DNA of 12,437 nucleotides, from assembly GCA_927911235.1 (NCBI GenBank), contig CAKMOY010000083.1:1-12437 (forward strand). Reading direction: 5' to 3'. Below the pieces are notes generated by a model. It was not told the DNA's origin and did not search any database. It was given only the letters and a program-made list of their open reading frames with translations. A program made the translations under genes and the position numbers. The DNA comes from an uncultured Moraxella sp. GTDB lineage: Bacteria > Pseudomonadota > Gammaproteobacteria > Pseudomonadales > Moraxellaceae. Positions 1 through 7,834 of the stretch are shown one piece after another. Numbering within the stretch: position 1 is the stretch's first letter; each line of letters starts with the position of its first letter.

Positions 1-1328
<1,328 letters not shown>

Positions 1329-1348
1329 TTATAAAATTAAATAGCGAT

Positions 1349-1633
1349 TTAAGAAATTACACCTAATACATCGCTTTCACGCATGATTAATAATTCTTCA
1401 CCGTCAATTTTTACGGTTGAACCAGCGTATTGACCGAACAACACTTTGTCGCCAACTTTTACATCAAGCGGACGCACGCCATTGTCGGTAATTTGACCGT
1501 TACCCACAGCGATAACTTCGCCTTGTTGCGGTTTTTCTTGGGCGTTACCTGCAAGTAGTAAGCCACCTGCGGTTTTTTGTTCTTCTTCTGAACGGCGAAC
1601 AACGATACGGTCGTGTAAAGGACGAATTGCCAT
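1349..1633 (-). CDS. groES: 10 kDa co-chaperonin GroES
   Basis: GroES is the heptameric lid of the GroEL chamber. The 94-residue length is typical. It begins [14 protein letters not shown], and the mobile loop that contacts GroEL is visible around residues 17-31, including the hydrophobic GGLLL segment. The family blocks [23 protein letters not shown] and [14 protein letters not shown] follow in order. The start codon lies 6 bases after a GGAG ribosome site. It is the first gene of the groES-groEL operon, 53 bases upstream of groEL, with no terminator in the gap. Expression is probably heat-shock controlled from the sigma-32-like promoter at 1730-1756. The frame is intact, unlike groEL. Confidence 0.97.
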   Translation of the reverse strand: MAIRPLHDRIVVRRSEEEQKTAGGLLLAGNAQEKPQQGEVIAVGNGQITDNGVRPLDVKVGDKVLFGQYAGSTVKIDGEELLIMRESDVLGVIS

Positions 1634-1680
1634 TTTTTACTCCATGATTTTAAAAGTTTATTAAAAAAAATTAAAAATAA

Positions 1681-1711
1681 TTTGATAAAATCGGCAAAAG
1701 CCGTTATCAAA
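1681..1711 (-). promoter_or_regulatory. Hairpin in the groESL 5' leader, followed by a U-rich stretch
   Basis: On the minus strand the arms TTTGATAA and TTATCAAA enclose a GC stem (CGGC/GCCG) with a four-base loop; one side carries a three-base bulge (ATT). It lies between the predicted transcription start and the groES ribosome site. After it, in the direction of transcription, comes a long T-rich run (about 1663-1680). It could stabilise the 5' end, act as an attenuator or respond to temperature. It does not cover the ribosome site, so a classic ROSE-type thermometer is not supported. Confidence 0.5.
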
Positions 1712-1729
1712 TTTGCGTTATTGCTAAAA

Positions 1730-1756
1730 ATGGGGATAGGTGGTATTTTGTTCAAG
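1730..1756 (-). promoter_or_regulatory. Sigma-32 (RpoH) type heat-shock promoter of groES-groEL
   Basis: Read on the minus strand, CTTGAA (1751-1756) is followed after 15 bases by CCCCAT-TT (1730-1735). This matches the RpoH pattern CTTGAA / CCCCAT-T with accepted spacing. A second CTTGAA lies 10 bp further upstream (1761-1766), but it is too far from the -10 to be the -35 of the same promoter. Transcription would start near 1722, leaving a leader of about 90 bases before groES. No CIRCE operator (TTAGCACTC-N9-GAGTGCTAA) is present, so HrcA control is not supported. Confidence 0.8.
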
Positions 1757-1874
1757 TTTGTTCAAGAAAAAAAAGTGATTTTTTTTAAAATTTTGTCAAA
1801 AGGTAAGTTTTCACACGCTTGTTTTGCACAAGTTTCATATTTTGTTACATTTTGCCAAAGTGATGGTTTTTGAC

Positions 1875-1903
1875 TTGTAATTTTTAGCAAAACGCCTTAA
1901 TTT
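1875..1903 (+). promoter_or_regulatory. Weak sigma-70-like promoter candidate for the DUF3108 gene
   Basis: TTGTAA (1875-1880) and TAATTT (1898-1903) are separated by 17 bases upstream of the exported protein gene. Both hexamers are imperfect and the region is very AT-rich, so chance matches are easy. The rest of the 1634-1934 gap holds the groESL promoter and leader hairpin on the other strand; nothing else was recognised there. Confidence 0.3.
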
Positions 1904-1934
1904 ATTCACATATTCATTTTTTAAGGTCATTGTG

Positions 1935-2618
1935 ATGAGATTAACAGATTTATTTAAAGTTTCCATTTTAACCATGAGCGTAATCGCTGTGCCTGCTGTT
2001 GCGACAGTTTCGCCGTCTTCGGCAACGTATAATTTTAGCATTGAAGGCAAGTACAACGGCACGGCAACTCGCACGCTCAAGCAAAACGGCAATCAATGGC
2101 AATACAATATAAACGCCAATGTGAGCAAGTTGGCAACTGCTAGCCAGTCAGCGACTTTTAGCGAAAGCAATGGCAACATTACCCCTATCAAAAGTGCCAC
2201 ACAGTACAAAATTTTGGGCGTGGGGCGGACGTCTTCGTTAAGTTTTAACAATGCCAAAAAACAGTACGTCAGCACTTACAAAGGCACGAGCAAAACCGTG
2301 AGTATGCCAAAGACGGCGTATGATGATTTGAGCCTTGAAATGCAGATTCGTGAAGACCTAAAGGTGGGCAAATTCCGTGGTAGCTACCCGATGGCGGAGC
2401 GTGACAAGGTGGACAATGTCACCTTTACCAAGTCTGCCACGACAAAAATCACCGTGCCAGCTGGGACGTATGATGTAGTAAAAATTGACCGTGTGCATGA
2501 TGATAAAAGCCGTCAGACCAGTTTTTGGCTTGCCCCAAGTTTGGATTATTTGCCTGTCAAAATGGTGCAAACCAATGACGGCAAAAAAATGGAAATGAAT
2601 TTGACAAAGGTAAATTAA
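1935..2618 (+). CDS. Exported DUF3108 domain protein
   Basis: A 227-residue protein of the DUF3108 type, function not established. The N-terminus is a signal peptide: short charged start (MRLTDLFK), a hydrophobic core at about residues 9-22, and a likely cut after AVA (residue 23). The mature part is beta-rich and Ser/Thr/Lys-rich, starting with ATYNFSIEGKYNGTATRTL and including the DUF3108-like segments DDLSLEMQIREDLK and VPAGTYDVVKIDRV, then FWLAPSLDYLPVKM near the end. This suggests a periplasmic protein. ATG at 1935 is preferred over the in-frame GTG at 1932 because AAGG at 1923-1926 is then 8 bases away. It is monocistronic: divergent from groES and convergent with ruvA, with a terminator just after it. 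Confidence 0.8.
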   Translation: MRLTDLFKVSILTMSVIAVPAVATVSPSSATYNFSIEGKYNGTATRTLKQNGNQWQYNINANVSKLATASQSATFSESNGNITPIKSATQYKILGVGRTSSLSFNNAKKQYVSTYKGTSKTVSMPKTAYDDLSLEMQIREDLKVGKFRGSYPMAERDKVDNVTFTKSATTKITVPAGTYDVVKIDRVHDDKSRQTSFWLAPSLDYLPVKMVQTNDGKKMEMNLTKVN

Positions 2619-2646
2619 ACAAAACCATTTTTTAAATCCATCTTGT

Positions 2647-2675
2647 AAAAAGGGCGTATTGAATACGCCTTTTTT
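2647..2675. terminator. Bidirectional intrinsic terminator between the DUF3108 gene and ruvA
   Basis: A perfect 7-bp stem GGCGTAT / ATACGCC (2653-2659 and 2663-2669) encloses a three-base TGA loop. It is flanked by an A-run on the left and a T-run on the right, so it can terminate transcription from both convergent genes. Confidence 0.85.
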
Positions 2676-2699
2676 TATTTATCAATCATTTACGAAAAA

Positions 2700-3329
2700 T
2701 CACGCCAAACTTTTCAACGCTAATTTTAATAAGTTTTGAGTAGTCATTGTGTCGTCAAGTTGAGATTTTGCGGTTTTTATCGCCAATTGGGCTTCTTTTT
2801 CTTTATACCCCAACGCCATCAACCCTGCTTCCACCTCAGCAATAATGTACATTTCATTATTTTGATTGGTGTCATTTTGCATTTCATTCATCAATGATTG
2901 TTGATGAATGACATTCTCACCGCCCAAATTTTTGAGTTTATCGGCAAGTTCTATGATTAAGCGTTGAGCGGTTTTTTTACCCACGCCCGGTATGCGAGTA
3001 AGGGCGGTTTCGTTGTTGGTTTGGACATAGTGTTTTAACTCATCTAAAGTTAAAGTGGACATGATGGCAAGTGCCATTTTTGCCCCCACGCCATTGATTT
3101 TTAACAGTTGGCGAAACAGTTCTTTGTCGTGTGGTGTTAAAAAACCAAACAACAAATGTGCGTCTTCTCGCACGACCAAATGCGTCCACAGTCCAATTGG
3201 TTGGTTAAGTTGTAATTGACAAAAAGCGTTTAGCGGTAATTCAATTTCATAGCCCACGCCACTTGCGGTCATGATGATGGCGGTTGGGGTGAATAAGTGT
3301 TCAACTTGACCTTTGATAAAACCTATCAT
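2700..3329 (-). CDS. ruvA: Holliday junction branch migration protein RuvA
   Basis: RuvA binds Holliday junctions as a tetramer and positions the RuvB motor during recombinational repair. At 209 residues it is close to the usual length of about 200. It begins MIGFIKGQVEHLF (OB-fold, about 1-62), with acidic-pin residues Glu55-Asp56 in VREDAHLLFGF. Two helix-hairpin-helix motifs follow (NGVG at 79-82, PGVG at 114-117 within IPGVGKKTAQRLIIEL). The C-terminal RuvB-contacting domain covers about 157-209 (EAGLMALGYKEKEAQLAI). The start has an AAGGA-like ribosome site. It is convergent with the DUF3108 gene and separated from the receptor upstream by a terminator. Neither ruvB nor ruvC is adjacent in this window. 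Confidence 0.97.
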   Translation of the reverse strand: MIGFIKGQVEHLFTPTAIIMTASGVGYEIELPLNAFCQLQLNQPIGLWTHLVVREDAHLLFGFLTPHDKELFRQLLKINGVGAKMALAIMSTLTLDELKHYVQTNNETALTRIPGVGKKTAQRLIIELADKLKNLGGENVIHQQSLMNEMQNDTNQNNEMYIIAEVEAGLMALGYKEKEAQLAIKTAKSQLDDTMTTQNLLKLALKSLA

Positions 3330-3366
3330 TTTTTTCCTTAACTTTTTATAAATTCAAATTTGATTA

Positions 3367-3401
3367 AAAACCCACAAAAAAAAGTGTTTTTCATGGGTTT
3401 T
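3367..3401 (-). terminator. Intrinsic terminator after the exbB-exbD-tonB-receptor operon
   Basis: The arms AAAACCCA (3367-3374) and TGGGTTTT (3394-3401) form an 8-bp stem. On the minus strand the second arm runs into a T-tract. It lies 17 bases beyond the receptor stop codon and about 38 bases before the ruvA start, so ruvA is probably transcribed mainly from its own promoter or by read-through. Confidence 0.7.
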
Positions 3402-3418
3402 CTTAAATAGTCTATCAA

Positions 3419-5935
3419 TCAAAACTTATAATTAACGCTGGCAAATACTGAACGCCCAGCCCCATACACAGGCGTGCCGTAGTTTGATAAGCCATTGCCA
3501 AGCTCGTCATTCATAGACATGGTGCGACCTTGCCCCATATACGCACCACCTAGAGGTAAGGCGTATTTTTTATCAAGCACGTTATCAATGCCAACCGTTA
3601 CATTTAGGTTGTCATTAAAATCATAACCACTACTTAAGTTTAACAAGCCATAACCTGCGGTTTTGATTTCGTTTCGTGGTACAGATACATCATCTTTGGC
3701 AGTTACGCCCACCCATTCAAGTTTGTTGTTCCAGCCGTTTTTTTCATGCGTTAGGGCGACTTTACCATTTAACGGCATGATGTTATACAGCGGACTGTCG
3801 GTCTGGGTATTTGTGCCTTTGGTGTAGTTTAATGAGCCTGTAATGCCAAACGCCCCTAAGCGGTTTTCGCCAAGTTTGGCACGAGCGGACACATCTACGC
3901 CATAAATGCGAGCGTCTTGGTTGGTGTAGCGTAACACGTTGTATTTGCCCGCTTCGTTAGACTTAGCTTGTCCGTTCATTGGGTTGATTTGCACGGCATC
4001 AATGTAGTTGTCAATTTGGCTAAAATACGGCGTGAGCGTTACGCCATATTTATCGTCTTTGGCTTGGTAGTTAAAGGTTAAAGCGATTTTATTTGCTGAT
4101 TCTGGTTTTAAATTAACATCGCCCACATAGCCGTTACCATCGCCTGCGGTGTTGTTCATGGTTGCCATCATGGGTGATGTAGACCAAGTATAGCGTTCGT
4201 ATAGGCTTGGGCTACGTTCTTGGTGGCTAAGTCCAAGTTCAAGACTGCTTTGTGGTTTTAGTGCAAAGCGGTTGATGATGCTTGCATTCCAGTTGTGGTC
4301 GGTTTTTGATAAATCTTGTGCGTTAAAGTGGTTGCTATCACGCACTTGTTGCTTGACCATAGCCATCGTGGAAGTCGCATCATTATTATAGCCTTGCACC
4401 TTGTCGGCATTGGTTTTTAGGTTTTCATAACGCACGCCAATTTGGCTTGTCCATGTTGGGCTAATTGCTTTCTCCCATTCGCCAAAAACGCTTACTTTTT
4501 CACGCTTGCCATTGTTAATATTAACAAACACATTAGGATACATCATACTGCCAGACACAGGCCAGTAATCATCAAGCGTATAATCTTGGTATTCCACGCC
4601 TGTGCGAATGTTGGTAGTGTCGTTTAATTCACGAGAGAGCTTAATGTTTAGTCCGTTGGTTTTACTCTCGGTTAGCATAGGCATACCAAAGGCACAAGTC
4701 CCAGATATGCTTGGGCAAGGCTTACCAATAAAGCCATTTGTTCCCATTACCATGCTTTGCATGCCGTACCAATAACGTTTGTCACTGCCAAAATCCATGC
4801 CGTGCTTGACATTTTCATGATAGGCTTGGGCTTCTAGCGTGCCAAAATCCAGCTCGCCTGTATAGCGTAAATTGTAGCGATTTAGGCGGTTGTCTAGCAT
4901 ATCCATGCGTTGATTTGGGTACAGTTCATTGGGGACGTTTTGCCAATTATAGCCAAATTGCCACAGATGGTTGCCTGTTAAATACGCTAAATCTAGCGAT
5001 TGATTCATGTTTTCAAAAGCAGTTGAACCGACTTCATCTTTATCAAGCTGTTGTCCCACATTGCCTGTTTCTGTATAGTTTTTAAAATCGCCCCCTGCCT
5101 TGTAGTTGTCGCTTTTGGCGTAGTTGGCTTTGTAGGTTAAACTTACGTTTTCGCTTGTGGTGCTAAGGCTAACATTTGCCCCATGTTGATTGCCATTGCT
5201 ACGATAAAACGCCCCAATTTCGCCTGACGTTTCAAGCGTTTGTTTGCCAATGTGAAAGCGTTTTGGCTCGGTGTTAGCATTGTCTAAAATCACCGTGTCA
5301 ATCTGTTGAGCGGTTTTGTCGTCATCTAAAATAATTGTCGTATCAGAAAATTGTTCATTATTTTGCAAAACAGAATTTTGTAAATCTTGATTTTGCAAAA
5401 CTGTATTTTGGCGTGGTTTGGCAAATTTTGGGCGAGCGGTTTCTACCACAATAGTCGCACCAACGCTATTACCAGACACGCTTGCAGGGGTTACGCCTGT
5501 ATAAACTTTTAATTTTTCAATGGCGGTAGGCGGTGCGTAAGATAATGGTGAGTTCATGTTGTTTGGGCAAGATGCAATACTGTCCACACCGTCCACCAAA
5601 ATTTTTAAACGGTGGTCTGCCATGCCTTGAAATACAGGCAAAGCCGAGATACCGCCTGCGGTTTGGGCATTCATGCCTGTAACATTACTAAGCAATGTTG
5701 TTGTATCACTACTTTGGCTTTTGCCAAAATTGAGTGCTTTTTGTGAAACATTGCTTGCACTTGCAGTGGCGGTGCTTGGGTCGTTGTAGCTGTCGTTTAC
5801 AACCACATGGGCGACATTGTTGCTATCAAGGGCAATTTGGTCGTTTGGCGTGGCAAATGCTTGTGATACTTGCAACATAGCAAGCGTTAAAAGGCTTAAA
5901 TGAAATACAGGTTTTGCGATAAAACGATTTGACAT
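3419..5935 (-). CDS. TonB-dependent outer-membrane receptor, probable OprC/NosA-type copper receptor
   Basis: An 838-residue outer-membrane beta-barrel with an N-terminal plug, energised by TonB. The signal peptide is cut near residue 28 (AFA|TP). A possible TonB box is HVVVN (43-47). The plug covers about 70-168 (LSNVTGMNAQ, HRLKILVDGVDS, GNSVGATIVVETARP), and the barrel runs from about 239 to the terminal Phe in SVNYKF. Two motifs point to copper: C123-PNN-M127 in the plug (CxxxM) and H378-G-M380 in the barrel (HxM), the pair described as the copper site of Pseudomonas OprC. A Q/N-rich stretch of about 60 residues with a repeated QN-LQN pattern links plug and barrel. It is the last gene of the exbB-exbD-tonB operon, 43 bases after tonB, with an AGGAG ribosome site. 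The receptor fold is certain; the copper substrate is inferred, and another metal or metal complex is possible. Confidence 0.85.
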   Translation of the reverse strand: MSNRFIAKPVFHLSLLTLAMLQVSQAFATPNDQIALDSNNVAHVVVNDSYNDPSTATASASNVSQKALNFGKSQSSDTTTLLSNVTGMNAQTAGGISALPVFQGMADHRLKILVDGVDSIASCPNNMNSPLSYAPPTAIEKLKVYTGVTPASVSGNSVGATIVVETARPKFAKPRQNTVLQNQDLQNSVLQNNEQFSDTTIILDDDKTAQQIDTVILDNANTEPKRFHIGKQTLETSGEIGAFYRSNGNQHGANVSLSTTSENVSLTYKANYAKSDNYKAGGDFKNYTETGNVGQQLDKDEVGSTAFENMNQSLDLAYLTGNHLWQFGYNWQNVPNELYPNQRMDMLDNRLNRYNLRYTGELDFGTLEAQAYHENVKHGMDFGSDKRYWYGMQSMVMGTNGFIGKPCPSISGTCAFGMPMLTESKTNGLNIKLSRELNDTTNIRTGVEYQDYTLDDYWPVSGSMMYPNVFVNINNGKREKVSVFGEWEKAISPTWTSQIGVRYENLKTNADKVQGYNNDATSTMAMVKQQVRDSNHFNAQDLSKTDHNWNASIINRFALKPQSSLELGLSHQERSPSLYERYTWSTSPMMATMNNTAGDGNGYVGDVNLKPESANKIALTFNYQAKDDKYGVTLTPYFSQIDNYIDAVQINPMNGQAKSNEAGKYNVLRYTNQDARIYGVDVSARAKLGENRLGAFGITGSLNYTKGTNTQTDSPLYNIMPLNGKVALTHEKNGWNNKLEWVGVTAKDDVSVPRNEIKTAGYGLLNLSSGYDFNDNLNVTVGIDNVLDKKYALPLGGAYMGQGRTMSMNDELGNGLSNYGTPVYGAGRSVFASVNYKF
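5360..5410 (-). repeat. Imperfect 21-bp direct repeat, 30-bp period, inside the receptor gene
   Basis: Two copies of ATTTTGCAAAACWGWATTTTG (5360-5380 and 5390-5410, plus-strand reading) differ at two positions. They encode the QN-rich linker around residues 176-192 between plug and barrel. The 30-bp period keeps the frame, so copy-number change would lengthen or shorten the linker by 10 residues. Confidence 0.6.
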
Positions 5936-5978
5936 AAGATACTCCTGTTTTGAAAAAAATATTAAAAATCTTTAAAAA

Positions 5979-6872
5979 TCAATGGTTTAAAACATAATCC
6001 ACCGACACATCAAAATTTGTGCTGTTATCAGGCATTGGATTTTTGCTAATGGCTTTTTGGCACGCATTCATCGCTTCGTTATCTAGCACATCAAAGCCAG
6101 AGCTTCGCTTAAGCCGACAGCTTACACCGCCCAATGACGCATTCACATTTAACAAACTACTGCCTTGAATCCCTGCATTGCGAGCGGTTTTTGGGTAGCG
6201 TTTGCTTTGATTCACGCTTGCGATAAAACGGCTTTGCCATTGGGCTAAGTTAGTTTTTGTGCCATTGTCTTCATTGCTTGCTTGCGGTTTTGGCGTTGCC
6301 ATTTTTTGTGGCGTGGCGTTTTGGCTTATTTGCTCGGTGGTTACAACTTGTGTATTGGTAATTTTTGTTATCGCCTTTTTCGGTGTTTGGTTATCATGAT
6401 TTTCTCCTTGTGCTTGGCTAACGGTGGTTGGCACAGCGGTTTTGCTTGAGTTTTCCGAATTTTTATTTTCTAAATTTTGTTTTGTTAAATCTGTTGGCGT
6501 ATTTTTTAAATTTTTGTCAAAAGTTTTTGGCTTTTGACTGACTACTTGTTTGCTTTTTGGCTCATGGTGTTTGTGAATTGGGTTTTCTTTTACCAAACTT
6601 TTTTCAACATTGTTTTTAATGGGCGATTGTGGCTTGTCTGGTTGTTTGTCGGTTTTTACAATTTCTTCATTTTTTGCAATTTCATTGGGCTTAACCGTTT
6701 CATCATTTTTCACAATACTATTTTGCTCAACCGCAACCCAACGAATTGGCAAGCTAATTACTTGATTTTTATTGATATTTTTACCAAAAAAAGCGATTAA
6801 AACCAATACAATCACCACACAAAAATGAAATAGCAATGACAAAAACCAATCTTGTAAACGTATGTTTTCCAT
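5979..6872 (-). CDS. tonB: TonB energy-transducing protein
   Basis: TonB carries proton-motive energy from ExbB/ExbD across the periplasm to outer-membrane receptors. It has 297 residues. One N-terminal membrane anchor spans about 11-30 and contains the S12-xxx-H16 motif used for coupling to ExbB/ExbD. A long periplasmic spacer (about 31-205) is rich in Lys, Asn, Gln, Glu and Thr rather than the Pro-Glu/Pro-Lys repeats of enteric TonB. The C-terminal domain (about 211-296) has the conserved RYPKTARNAGIQGSSLLNVN segment, then SSGFDVLDNEAMNACQKA and VDYVL. Two cysteines (252 and 271) lie in this domain. It starts 9 bases after exbD and precedes the receptor by 43 bases, so it probably serves that receptor, and perhaps the haemoglobin-type receptor too. 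Confidence 0.93.
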   Translation of the reverse strand: MENIRLQDWFLSLLFHFCVVIVLVLIAFFGKNINKNQVISLPIRWVAVEQNSIVKNDETVKPNEIAKNEEIVKTDKQPDKPQSPIKNNVEKSLVKENPIHKHHEPKSKQVVSQKPKTFDKNLKNTPTDLTKQNLENKNSENSSKTAVPTTVSQAQGENHDNQTPKKAITKITNTQVVTTEQISQNATPQKMATPKPQASNEDNGTKTNLAQWQSRFIASVNQSKRYPKTARNAGIQGSSLLNVNASLGGVSCRLKRSSGFDVLDNEAMNACQKAISKNPMPDNSTNFDVSVDYVLNH

Positions 6873-6881
6873 GAGTTTTAC

Positions 6882-7259
6882 CTATTGCCGTTTGACTTCT
6901 AGTACCACATTGTTAAAGCCCAAATTTTTTAGGTCATCGGATAGGCTCACAAAGTGTTCAAGGGCGATTTTACCGTCTGCACGAATGGCTATCGTGCTTG
7001 ATTTGTCTAGCCCCTGCAAGGCAGTTTTTAGGCTCATTATCACCTTGTCATTTAGGTATAATTTGCCGTCTGCTGTTAGGGTTAATACCAAAGGCGTTGG
7101 CACGTTTTGGCTTGCCGTGCTAGATTTTGCCAAGTCCACAGGGATTTTGCCATTTACCACAAAAGTTGCAGTGGTTAGTACAATGGTCAAAAGCACCAAC
7201 ATGACATCAACGAGTGGTACAACGTTAATTTCGCCAAATTCGTCCAAATCGTCCGTCAT
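6882..7259 (-). CDS. exbD: Biopolymer transport protein ExbD
   Basis: ExbD is the proton-channel partner of ExbB in the inner membrane. It has 125 residues and the usual layout: a short cytoplasmic start (MTDDLDEFGEINVVPLVD), one membrane helix at about 16-35 with the essential channel aspartate at Asp18 (PLVDVMLVLL), and a periplasmic domain (about 60-125) ending NNVVLEVKRQ. The start codon is one base after the exbB stop, indicating translational coupling, and tonB starts 9 bases downstream. Confidence 0.95.
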   Translation of the reverse strand: MTDDLDEFGEINVVPLVDVMLVLLTIVLTTATFVVNGKIPVDLAKSSTASQNVPTPLVLTLTADGKLYLNDKVIMSLKTALQGLDKSSTIAIRADGKIALEHFVSLSDDLKNLGFNNVVLEVKRQ

Positions 7260-7260
7260 G

Positions 7261-7693
7261 TCAATTCCCCATCATCTCGTCAAAATCGGCAAGTTTTTCC
7301 TTGACCTTTCTTGTCAAAAAATTGTTCAAAAACACACAAGGAATTGCCACACCAATGCCAATGGCGGTTGCTTTTAGGGCAAAGGCAAGCCCTGTCATAA
7401 TGGATTTTACGTCAATATCGCCTGTTTGTCCAAGCATAGCAAAGGTAAGCATAATGCCAAGCACCGTGCCAAACAGCCCGATATATGGGGCATTGCTGGC
7501 AATCGTGCTAATGATGTTTAAATGGTGTGTTAAATGTTTTTGCAATTTGGCTCGGCTTTTATAATCGTGAATATTTACTTGTTTGTAAAATCGTGTGCGT
7601 TCAATGGCAATCGTTACCGCCACAATGCTCAGGCAAATCAGCACGCCAAAAAATCCCATATTCAACCAGCAATTTTAAAACGTTGTTATTCAT
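7261..7693 (-). CDS. exbB: ExbB/TolQ-family proton channel protein, frame interrupted by one extra base
   Basis: ExbB forms the pentameric inner-membrane proton channel that powers TonB. The corrected protein is 143 residues, a short ExbB form. It begins MNNNVLKLLVEYGIF at 7693, 10 bases after an AAGGTGA ribosome site. The next conserved residues, GVLICLSIVAVTIAIERTRF, are in another frame because the A-run at 7648-7653 (plus strand) has six bases where five are needed. Family motifs are APYIGLFGTVLGIM (68-81) and ALKATAIGIGVAIP (105-118), with three expected membrane helices. A TTG-initiated ORF from 7665 would skip the first helix start and is not preferred. It is the first gene of the exbB-exbD-tonB-receptor operon. 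The indel is probably a sequencing error; if real, the whole operon would be impaired. Confidence 0.88.
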
Positions 7694-7734
7694 TTTTTTC
7701 TGCTCACCTTTAAAACCATCACATTGGCAAATGA

Positions 7735-7763
7735 TTGTAATCCCCTTGTAACTATTATATACT
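7735..7763 (+). promoter_or_regulatory. Sigma-70-like promoter for regB-regA
   Basis: TTGTAA (7735-7740) and TATACT (7758-7763) are separated by 17 bases. The predicted start is near 7770, about 65 bases upstream of regB. Its -10 overlaps the oppositely directed TATAAT of the exbB promoter, so the two promoters would compete for polymerase. Confidence 0.5.
7754..7759 (-). promoter_or_regulatory. -10 element of the exbB operon promoter
   Basis: A perfect TATAAT on the minus strand, with transcription expected from about 7747, some 54 bases before exbB. No good -35 hexamer lies 16-18 bases upstream (the sequence there reads about AGGGTA). The RegA-type palindrome is centred near -43, the usual place for an activator that replaces a -35 element. 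Confidence 0.55.
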
Positions 7764-7781
7764 TTGTGTAAAAAATTACCC

Positions 7782-7798
7782 TGCGACAAATTGTCGCA
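7782..7798. promoter_or_regulatory. Putative RegA/PrrA/RoxR binding site
   Basis: TGCGACAA-A-TTGTCGCA is a perfect 8+1+8 inverted repeat. Its core GCGAC-N5-GTCGC fits the GCGNC-Nx-GNCGC pattern known for RegA/PrrA. It lies between regB and exbB, about 43 bases upstream of the predicted exbB start and about 20 bases downstream of the predicted regB start. That geometry suggests activation of the exbB operon and self-repression of regBA. Site identity is well supported by pattern and context; the regulatory direction is inferred. Confidence 0.7.
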
Positions 7799-7834
7799 CC
7801 CTTGACTTTTGTTAATGAATGAATTAAAAAAATC

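Noticed and set aside
1634..1780. CIRCE/HrcA operator upstream of groES
   Set aside because: The required TTAGCACTC-N9-GAGTGCTAA pattern is absent; the inverted repeat present has a different sequence and lies in the leader.
1995..2015. Second RegA-like site (GCGAC then TCGCC) at the start of the DUF3108 gene
   Set aside because: The spacing and second half-site do not match, and it lies inside coding sequence.
7261..7665. ExbB starting at a TTG at 7665
   Set aside because: There is no ribosome site for it; the ATG at 7693 has AAGGTGA upstream and encodes the expected N-terminus in a frame off by one base.
7725..7745. Fur box near exbB (AATGATTGTAATC)
   Set aside because: Only a partial half-site match to the 19-bp Fur consensus, too weak to call in AT-rich DNA.
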